NCBI GenBank assembly: GCA_003427395.1
Contig: BFEA01000585.1
Location: 530,265 to 594,264 of the forward strand
Direction: 5' to 3'
Origin: Chara braunii
Lineage: Eukaryota; Streptophyta; Charophyceae; Charales; Characeae
DNA: 64,000 nucleotides
Shown: positions 33,345 through 43,896 of the stretch, piece by piece
How the letters are laid out: each line of letters begins with the position of its first letter
Numbering within the stretch: the stretch's first letter is position 1
Position numbers and translations under genes: made by a program
The notes under the pieces: model-generated
Told to the model about the DNA's origin: nothing
Databases searched by the model: none
Seen by the model: the letters and a program-made list of their open reading frames with translations, nothing else

Positions 33345-33966
33345 GCAGCTTTCCATGTAAAAAGCTGTTTCCCTCTGAAGATTCTGAGCATATGGTCATC
33401 AGATCGCATATCGGTAAAGGTTGCCAAGTTGCCAACTTACCGGTGAATCGTAGGCAGAGGGAGAAGAGGAGGAGGGGCTGTGTTATCAGCATATACAGTT
33501 CACTGAGAGAAGAGGACAAACAAACGACGCCATTATGAGGCAAACCTGCCTTCTCTGAATGGCACACGTATAATTCTTCAAACAAAGATCGCGATTTCTT
33601 CCGGTCTGAACGACTACCACTTCAGAAGGGGGGGGGGACAAGGAAAAAGGAAACAGATCGCATATCGGTAAAAAGCTGTTTCCCTCTGAAGATTCTGAGC
33701 ATGTGGTCATCGGATCGCATATCGGTAAAGGTTGCCAAGTTGCCAACTTACTGGTGAATCGTAGGCAGAGGGAGAAGAGGAGAAGGGGCTGTGTTATCAG
33801 CATATACAGTTCACTGGGAGAAGAGGACAAACAAACGACGCCATTATGAGGCAAACCTGCCTTCTCTGAATGGCACACATATAATTCTTCAAACAAAGAT
33901 CATGATTTCTTCCGGCCTGAACGACTAGCACTTCAGAAGTGGGCCAAGGAAAAAGGAAACAGGCAG
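33345..33966. repeat. Tandem repeat, two units of 311 bp
   Basis: Two near-identical units, with TTTCCCTCTGAAGATTCTG at 33368 and again at 33679. The unit contains CGTAGGCAGAGGGAGAAGAGG, also found (as CGTAGGCAGAGAGAGAG) next to the hammerhead inverted repeat at 46.1 kb, so the two families are related. No ribozyme core is present here. Confidence 0.9.
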
Positions 33967-34071
33967 AAGAAAAAAGGGCAAACAAGTTGATCGAGGTCAG
34001 ACAGAAAGGGACAACCGGTGGATGAAGGTCAGGTGTAAGGTCTTCAGTATTATAAATACAAATTCACGAAC

Positions 34072-34178
34072 CTGTGCGATATTTCTGTGTTGATCGCAAT
34101 CAACAGCTGCCACAGTCACCACTCCTTTCAGAGCAGTTGCTGCTTTCTCCCAAGTGGGGGCCAAAGCTTTGCAGTGGC
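34072..34178 (-). CDS. PDI exon 3 (HC of CGHC onward)
   Basis: 107 bases. Acceptor TTTTATGCAG precedes 34178 and donor GTTCGT begins at 34071. Encodes the end of the split glycine, [18 protein letters not shown], then [17 protein letters not shown], the alpha-2/beta-3 part of the thioredoxin fold. The donor is off-consensus but keeps GT and a G at position 5. Confidence 0.88.
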
Positions 34179-34486
34179 CTGCATAAAACAAACAGACACC
34201 GTCACTGTTGTCAGCCCTGTCAAATCGTCACCTCCAAACATGCTACTCAAAGAGAGACTGTCATCAGTTCCATCCTTTACCCACACTCCCTCCCTTTTTC
34301 CCTTCAAGCAGTTCCCATTCCCCCTCACTCAGGCAGACTGCATACTCTTGCAACTGCTGAGCTTCATTGCATTAGAGCTGATATTCCCTCCTGTTCTGAT
34401 CACAGATCGTGCAGTCTGTGTCTGCCACCACACTTCTGTCAGCGAAATCAAAGGTAGCGCCACTCGCTTCTTCCACACACAATACT

Positions 34487-34565
<79 letters not shown>

Positions 34566-37500
34566 GCCCGTCTCCGTTTGTTTACCAGGTAGTTCAAAAC
34601 CCAAAAGAAGGCCATGAACAGGAAATGGATAAAAAGCTGCAGAATTTAAGGACTGCACACTGTGAATCAGGACATGCTGGAGTCACTGAAAAGAGAACAG
34701 ACACCAAACAGCTTCAGGCTTTATGGTTGATGTTGTTTATTGACGGTAGGGGTGGTGGTGCTCTATGGTGTATGAAAACAGAGAAGAATCACGCAGGGGG
34801 AAAGGAAGGAGGGGGGAGGGGCGAGGGAAGGGAGAAAAGGAAGAGTAGGGAGAGAAGGAACTAGGACGTAGGCAGGCAAAGAAAAGGAAAAACAGCTGGC
34901 CATGAAACAGAATATAATTGTGGAAGAATCAGGGAGCGAAAATCATACGCACCGCACCAAGGTGCAAAGAACTCTACAAGTACAACTTGATTGGAATTCA
35001 ACACCTGCAATCACGCAGAGCAAGAGCAGAAAGAAACCACACCCCAAAGAAAAAAAGCCGAAGCAGAGACGGAAGCAAATACGAAAGAAAGAACATAACA
35101 AAGGTTGAGAAAACGCAAAGAAAAACGAAAAAGGAGTCAAATTCAGTGTTGGACCCGCCATGGTCGGCGGCCCTAGACTGGTCACCTGCCAACGGCACCT
35201 ACCGGTCGGGAGTCACCCCACAAAAAAAAAAAAAAAAAAAAAAAATTGGGGGGCGCATCCACAACCCCTAATAACGCCACCAACACCCCCAGAGCGGCCC
35301 CCAATACCCCCATACACCCCCCCAACCATCCCCCAAACCACCCCCCCNNCCCCCCCCAACACCCTTCTTACCCCCCCCAATTCTCCCTATACCCCCCTAT
35401 ACCCCCCCTATACTTCAACACCCCCCCCATCCCCAAAAGTTTCTCAGCGGATTTGGGCTGTACTCAGCAAGCACAGTACAGCCCCCAACTCAGATTTGAA
35501 AACAAATCAGTGGATGGTTGTTTTCTGACTGGCCAACCGGTCGGCCCTACTGGTCGGCTGCAATACGGTCGGCGGTCGGGGTTGGCGGTCGGCAGGGGTG
35601 CAACCCTGGTCACATTCAAACGAGTTCAAAGAACCAAAAAATCTCAACTCCAATGAAACGTACCCACCATCTGTTGCATTGCGAACTGGGGGCAAAAAAA
35701 AAAAAAAAAAAAAAGAACAGAATCGAAAAAGAAGGAAACAGGAAGAGAGAAGACAAACAGAAAGAAAAGGAATAGAGAGAAACACAGAGAGTGATCAACA
35801 TTGTTTGCAGTAAATCCCCGAAATGAATAAATCCCTGAACGCTTTAAAACAAGTATTGTCTGCAAGCGTGCAAGGCTCTACAGGGCATACTTGCACTGAG
35901 ACTTTCCTAAATGTATCCGGCAGTAATCCCAGCCAGATTCCATCAAAAATCCCACTGTGAGTCTGCCCTAACCACCTTTAGAAGACATGTGGAAAGCTCT
36001 TACTGCAGCACAATGAGCACCGCAAGGAAAATGAGCAATAGCAAAATGACAGAAATCCAAATTACAGATCACATTGAAAGCCAGATAGGCAAAAGCTGTC
36101 CACAAAGCAGAATTGCACTGGTGTTACACCGAAGGAGAACCAAAGCTACGAACTCAACTGTCAATGAAAGCACATACTCGCCACCACCAACAATGCAATC
36201 GTAACTCTTCCTCCTATTGGAGCTCAGCGCCCAGACTACTATCCTACAGCTACACTACTAGCGACGAAAAGACAAGCAACTTGTTGACGTCAGCAGCAGC
36301 AACCACAGTACATGCAGATGTCGACCATGTAGACCATCGCCAAGACCAGGTACGTGCCCTCACATCGTCAGCTTCATCTCTCTCTCCCCCTCGTTTTCTT
36401 TCACCCACGTATCCCTTCACACGAAGATCGCCACCCACTTCTTTATGTGCTTGACAGCCAGCTGCACCAGTTGCTCATACTTGACAGCAAACTCTATGTG
36501 GCCTGATGCTGCAGTGGGCTGGCTCTCAGGCAACAGGAAATCACACGAGCAGAGCTGTGCAATGACTTGCTGTTTTTTGCCGCCGGTGACCCGTCGACCC
36601 GAGGCTGTAACATAGGTAGGTTAGATTCGTTACTTTGTTTGGCTGAGCGCTAACCGAGAGACCTGCCTTTAAGGAAAATTCGTGAGGGACATATCTGCAA
36701 ATTCGGAAAAATACAGGCCCACACTAACTAGAATTTCCTACCGCTACCTTAACTGTGGATAGCAGGCCCGGGCTACCCCTAGGACAGACAGGCCCTAAAG
36801 GCCTACGCTGATAGACGGTCCTATAGCCTATAGGTAGGGAGGCCCTGGAGGCCGAAACTGAAACAGTACCGGTCAGTCCTACCAGTCCGGTCCAGGTCGT
36901 GTCTAGGCTAGGGTAGACTATGAATAGGTTTAGGAAATACAGTTCAGGGCTTTTTGGCAGTTGGTACGGTGTACGTCGCTGCTGTGCAACGCATGAACTG
37001 GAGTGGTGACAGCTTCAGCGTTGGGGAAGACGGACATAGCCAGACCTGCAAAGCGTCACCCATAGCTGGGACCTGAGCTGTTCTCTGACAGCACGCGGGG
37101 CTGTTCAGAGGTCTGGGCTATCTGGAGTCTGCTGGAGGCGATAGAGGTTGGTGCCCTGCTGAACCCTCCTCAGGAGTACGGTGTCAGGGTGTTTGGTGTT
37201 GCAGCCATAGCTGCAGCTTTCATCCTCAGAGATCATCTTTGTCAGGAGAGGTGGTGCTGCTTCAGATTTCCACCCGGGAGGTCTTCAGGCACTTCATCTT
37301 CACCAGTAACTGTGGCGCTGGTCTTCTTCTTCATCCTCTGAGAGGCGCTTGGCCTCGAAGGCCTGTTTCAGGGTGGCGCTTCCCTCTGAAGGCAGTATCT
37401 GGGTGGCGATTGATGTTTCAGAGACTCAGGGGTAGTAATAGCGGTTACTCAGGGTTGGGGAGTGAAGCGCTGCTCATTTCTGAGCTGTGCACCATGGTTC

Positions 37501-40500
37501 TGGGGTTATTCTGACATTTTGAGACTCGTTTAAAAACAGTGTGAATACTGTGTGTGGACTATCATTGCTTCATTGTTTTCTGGACGTGATCTACTCGGCT
37601 TTCCTTTGTGACTGGTTGTGAGGATTTTGTGGAGCGAATTGCACTTTCAGTGTTTTCCGTCATGTCGCATGGACAAGTCTTCCACTGTGTTTCTCTCTCC
37701 ATGTGCGGTGTGATACTCCCATCCTCTCCCCTTCCTTCTGTGTATGTATTCGCATACCTGGAAGTCTATGTGAGCGAGTGTTGGTCTTCTGACAACGAAC
37801 AACCAGGTTCATAACAGCTGGGCTTCCAACCAAGATGCAGCTGGTTAGGAGTCACACCGGTACTGCCAACAAAAGAGTCAGGGGCACTCACAAAACTCAA
37901 ACAAGACTCCGGCTTGGGTGAGGGCTGGCCTGGATCAAGATATGTGGGGGGACCGATATTCGCGAGGGGCTTGCATTAACTGCGGCGAGTATGGCAACCA
38001 GCAGTTAAGTGCAAGAATGTGAAGGTTTCTCAAAAGATAGCGCTCAAAAGTGGTTTGGGGGAATCTTTCGCCAAAGTGGTGGTTCTACGAGCGCCAACCA
38101 TGGAAACGCATTTGGCCAATATAAGTGGTAGCTGCTTCTACTCATGCTGAAGTGGTTGGTGAACCTTCACCACTTCAGTAGTTGGCCGAAGCTATCGACT
38201 CTTTAGTCACCCAGCATACCCATCTACACCAAACGACACTCTATTCGCTGGGTGTGTCTGGAGCCTTAGAAGGCTTAGAAACCGGGTGGTCGGCAAGGGA
38301 CCCTCGCGAGTCTTGGGTGGCATTGTCCAAAGGTCGTAAGGGGAGCATTTCGTTGTAGAAGTCAGTGCAGGTGGCCGCAAGTGTGGTGCCTTCGTAGACA
38401 TTGGCTCTACACGAAACTTCAGAAGTCGCGACTACGTTAATAGAACGCGCCTAGGGGACCGGATGCAACACTTGAGATGACCTGTAGCATCTACACTAGC
38501 CAACAAAGAGTGGGAAACTTAATCATCATATTTCGTTCCTAATTAGTGACGACTTGCCTTTCGACATGTTGTTAGGTATGTACTACCTTGAGGTTGCCAA
38601 GCCCCAGTTTGACTGGGACCGAGAAGTGCTTAAGCATGGGAGGATTGTTAGACTAGCTAAGTATAGAGCTAGTAGGTTAATTGATTCCTATGGGTGTATG
38701 TGTGCGAATGCATTCTATAATTACTATGAACAAAACCAAGAGGAGGGTATGTACTTAGTTTTTCTCTCTGAGAAAGGGGAGGCAATTAAAATACCCAGGA
38801 TTGTTAGACTAGCTAAGTATAGAGCTAGTAGGTTAATTGACTCCTATGGGTGTATGTGTGCGAATGCATTCTATAATTACTATGAACAATATAATTACTA
38901 TGAACAAAACCAAGAGGAGGGTATGTACTTAGTTTTTCTCTCTGAGAAAGGGGAGGCAATTAAAATACCCCCAAAGTTAAAGACCATCGTTGATTAGTAC
39001 CCCGATCTGTTTCAGGAGACTTCGGGAGTCGTAAACAAGGAGATTGCCCATGTCATAAAACCCCAAAGGGAAGGATGTATAGGATGGCTCCGGCCGAGTT
39101 GGACGACCTTCGTTGGCAACTAAAAGCGCTCACAGAAAAGGGTTGGATCTGACCTAGTACCTCCCCCTCCAACTTACCAGTTTTATTTGTTCCGAAGAAG
39201 GGGGGGTCGTTAAGGATGTGCATTGATTGTAGAGGCCTCAATGCCATCATCATTAAGAACGCATCGACGACCTATTGGATAGGGTGCAAGGATACAAGTA
39301 CTTCACTAACATAAATTTGAAGTTCGGCTACCATCAAATTGCCATTAGATCAAAAGATCGGCACAAAACCACACTTCAAACCAGGTACGGTCTATACAAG
39401 TTTGTGGTGATGCCTTTTGGCCTTTGTAATGCGCCGGGTACATTCCAACATGCCATGAATAGGGTGTTTCACGACTACTTCGATAAGTTCATCGTCGTGT
39501 CCCTCGACGACATACTTATCGTCAGTAGGGTTGTCGAGGAGCATGCCCAGCATGTAAAAATCACACTTTCACTCCTGCGAGAACACAAGTATAAGATAAA
39601 CTTAGAGAAATACGAGTTCGGCCAGGCTAGAATTTTGTACTTGGGTCATGAGATATCCGCGGAAGGTATTAGGCCCGAAGATGAAAAGGTGGCTAGCATT
39701 CGTGACTGACGACGACCCCAGCATGTGACTGAGGTGAAATCATTCTTAGAGATGTGTGGCTACTACCACAATTTCATAAAGAATTATAGTACGGTGGCCT
39801 CCCCTTTGACGGATCTAACACACCTTAACACACCATGGGAATGGACAGAAGCGTGTGAAGTTGCTTTCAAAAGATTGAAGTACGCCCACCAGAGAGATCA
39901 TTCGTTGTGACCACTGACGCAAGCCAATATGGCATTGACGCAGTGCTGGCCCAGCAGGAAGGGAAAAAGTTGAGGCTGATAAAGTACATGAGCAAGAAGA
40001 TGCCATCAAAGAAATTGGCAAATTCCACCTACGAAAGGGAACTCTATGCCCTATACAGAGCACTTGTCCACTGGAAACACTATCTGCGTGGTAGGTTCTT
40101 CTACTTGAAAACTGACCATCAAACACTCAAGTGGATCAAGACAACTTGTCTTTTTTTATGCACTCAAATGCTGGATTGAAATCATAAAGCAATACGACTT
40201 CAAGCTAGATTACGTGAAGGGAGAGTACAACAAGGTTGCTAATGCGCTGTCACGTAGGGCAGACTACCTAGGTGTGCTGATTACTGAGTTTGGCTTATCC
40301 AACGATGTAACTCGATCTTTGGTGGAAGCCTACAAGGAAGACCCCGTCATAATGGACATCATATGCAAACTTGAGGGCCAAGACAAGGCCACATCTAACG
40401 AGTTTGTGTTGGTGGACGGTTTACTCTTTCTTGAAAAAGGCAGGTTTTAAGAGGTTTGTGTTCCTTCTAGAGATTCTTCGTAGTTTGTTTTTAGGAGAGT

Positions 40501-43500
40501 GTCACGACACAACTGGTCACTTCGGCTATAAGAAGACTAGTGTTAATTTAGTGCAGCGTTTCTGGTGGCCTAACATTGATGATGTAAAGAAGTAAAAGTA
40601 AAGTACGGACTTGTCAAGTCTGTCAGCTAGACAAGTCGCGAACTCAAACCCTGCTTGGGTTATTGAAGCCATTGCCCAATCCTACTGGTCCTGGACAATG
40701 TCTCCATGGACTTCATGGATACCCTCGTGACCAGCAAGAGTGGCAAAAGGCACATATTCATCATAGTCGATAGGTTCACTAAGTCCGCTATACTAATTCC
40801 TATGGCAGAGACAACGAAAATAGAGCACGTCGTAAAGTTATTCATGGATAACTGGGTGCGTGACTTTGGACTGCCCAAAACAATTGTCAGTGACAGAGAT
40901 GTCAAATTCACGAGTGAAATGTGGAAGAAGGCTGCTGAACAGATGGGCAGTCAACTTTAGGGAAACATCCCAAAGCAAATGGCCAAGAGGAACAAACAAA
41001 CCGCGTGGTGCAGCATTTGTTGAGGCATCACATCAAGCCTAGTCAGGATGACTGGGATGAGAAACTTCCTCTCATCACCAGCCTGTACAATAACGCTCTG
41101 CGCAGCACCATTGGCGTCAGTCCCAATCAACTACAAGCCTAGATCTGCACTAGACTTCCTCCTACCTGAAAACCGACCGACTACAACTCCTGGAACCATT
41201 GAATTTGGTGTCCAGTATGAGAAACTGTTGCAACAGGCTATCGAGCATATCCGAAAGTCTCAAGAGGCAATGACTGCCTCTGAGAGTAAGCATAGACGAC
41301 AGTCCACATTTCAGGTAGGGGAACATGTTTCGGTAAAGGCTAATGAACTGGGACAGAAGTTTGGCATTTCTAGGAAATCAATGCCGCAGTACTTTGGCCC
41401 TTGGGAAGTCTTAGACATTGTGGGTAGTGATCTAGATGGTCCCCATACATCATCAAAATCCCTGGTCATCTGCACACTTAACCTGTATTTCACGCTTCCA
41501 CATGGACATCGAAGACATCTTGGAACACAGAGACTTGCCCGTTCCCAAGCCTGCTGGCAGGGAAAGACCGCCCAAACCTATGAGGGAGNCCACATGGACA
41601 TCGAAGACATCTTGGAACACAGAGACTTGCCCGTTCCCAAGCCTGCTGGCAGGGAAAGACCGCCCAAACCTATGAGGGAGTACTGGGTTAGATTCAAGCA
41701 TCATACAGATCCGAAAGAAGATCGTTGGTTCACAAGAGAGGAGCTTGTCAAGACAGCACCTCAGATCGTTGCAGAGTATGAACGAAGACTCAAGGGGAAA
41801 GCACCTGCGTAGAAGCATCTCAGCGGACTTTCAAAGCTAAAGGAGATGGAATGCGAGGAATGAGCCCTCGTTGGGCCCTTATCAGACATACAAGTGTTCT
41901 GGGCTGCGGCCCCTAGCAAGCCTGTGTCGCCCTAAGTGAAGGTGGGCCTGAATATCCACGAGAGGCCAGTTTTTGACATTTTTCCATATGTGGGGATTCA
42001 GACAGTTGTAGCACGACAGTTGGTTACAGAGCAACGTGAGCCTCCAGGCTCTTTCCAGAAGCAAAGGCTGCATTGTACAGTTGAGAGGCTGGGTGGCTGC
42101 TTGAACGGGCATAACTACACGAGGCCCAGGCCAGAATCTGAAACTGGGCCTGGGCGCAGACATTTGGGGCCCACGGCTGGCCAGGTCAACCAGCAGAGGG
42201 CACACTTTCCATGAAGGGAAGTGTGTGCCCCAGGGAAGGAGATTCTGGCCTTGGCAGGCAATGCGGACACACTGCTGCATTGCTGCACTAGTGTCTACAT
42301 GTGCGCTGCCAGTCGGACGCAGACACGGGCGCTGAGGTGAGGGGCGCTGCTGAGGCAGCGGTCACGCAGCAGCCATAGCAGAGCTGCAGGGGCGCAGGCA
42401 GGTGATGGCGAAGGTGGTCTTCGGGTAGGAGGCACATGAGGTGGGAGACGAGAGGTGATGAGGAGAGAGAGAGAACGTAGCTGGTATATGCTGGAGGTCA
42501 GCATTGGTGTTGATCTCAAGTACATTGGTCTTCAACTTCGATGTGATCCTGTTGCAAGAACTTAGATAGGTAGATAGGCTGGGTAGAGTAGGCTGGGCGC
42601 AGGCGCCAGACAGTAGGAGCAACCTTGGATACAGTGTTGGCGTGACCAGGGACAGCCGGCATGGACACTCAAGTTCATTGTATTGCTCTTATTTGGATGG
42701 AATCTTGGTGCATTGTGCTCTCTGCTTGGTACATGACTATCTGGACTACTTCGTGATTTTGCAACTTGGTTTTCTGTCTACCGCTCTCGCTCATATTCGT
42801 TGCAAATCTGACATCTACTGAACCAATATGCACAGGTGCTCGAGTAGGTTGGATGTACTCAATGTGCACTACATCAAGCCACGAAACAATTTAAACTGCC
42901 GAACGCAGAAACTGGTGTCGCCCACAGAAAATTGTGCATCCTGCTCTCACCTGCATGCTGCGTGCATTATGTCCTCTCACCTGCCTGCATTCACCTGCCT
43001 GCTCTCCCCTTCCTGCTCTCAGCTGCATGGTGCTCTCACTTGCGTCCTGCTCCCCTTCCTGCTCTCACCTGCGTGTTGCTCTCACTTGCGTGTTGCTCTC
43101 ACTTGCGTGTTGCTCTGAAGTGTGCGTGCTGGTCTCACTTGCGTGCTTCATCCTGTCCAGCATCCTCTCCATGGCTTGTTCGTTCACATGCCTAGCATTC
43201 CGGTCCTTTGGTAACCACTACAGATATGTGCCAAGGATGGATTAGGCAGGTGACACGAAACTTCGGCAAAGCTGATCGGGAGGAGGTTCTAGATCGACAG
43301 TCTACGGAAGGAGCAGGCTCGTGATTCAGAAGCATGTGACTAACATGCGAATCTAACTCCCCACCCAGATGGTCTGTGTAGACTCTCAAATCGGTTGATT
43401 GTTGGACAAAATCAGTTATTGCCAATACTAATTTGTCAAATCATGCTGCCTAACAAGTTCGAGCGTCCAAAATGTTAAATCTCTTTGTGTCCAAATGCTC

Positions 43501-43842
43501 TTCATTTCCCCTAACATCTATCAGCTGCTTAAACCGGTTCGGATAATGGTCTAAAAAGGAAATTTGAGCCGACCAATTTGGTTTGATGGCTGACCCATTG
43601 AAATTTCGTTTTTGTCCAAATCTATTCGCATCTATTCAAAATTACCTGGTCAAAGGAGTAATATATCAAATGAGTAGAAGTCGCTCAGCCAAGGCCGTAA
43701 GGACCTTTTTTTAATAATAATTCAAAACAAAACAAAAAACAAAGAAGAAATCCGTCATCCCATCATCTCTAGGCAAAGTGCTCTTTCTGAGGTATTTCGA
43801 ATGAACGAGATCGACCGCTGCCATTGACGTCGTCAATATTTT

Positions 43843-43896
<54 letters not shown>

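Larger units (their letters stand above)
37940..41812 (+). mobile_element. Ty3/gypsy retrotransposon G4, decayed
   Basis: Order on the plus strand: gag zinc knuckle, protease, RT, RNase H, integrase, chromodomain-like tail, then a 3' LTR from 41852. It lies in PDI intron 1, antisense to the gene. Stops and frameshifts occur in every domain. No matching 5' LTR was found upstream. Confidence 0.87.

Noticed and set aside
34087-34864. Plus-strand frames of 127-176 codons over PDI exon 3 and (GA)n
   Set aside because: Antisense shadow of a coding exon plus a microsatellite.
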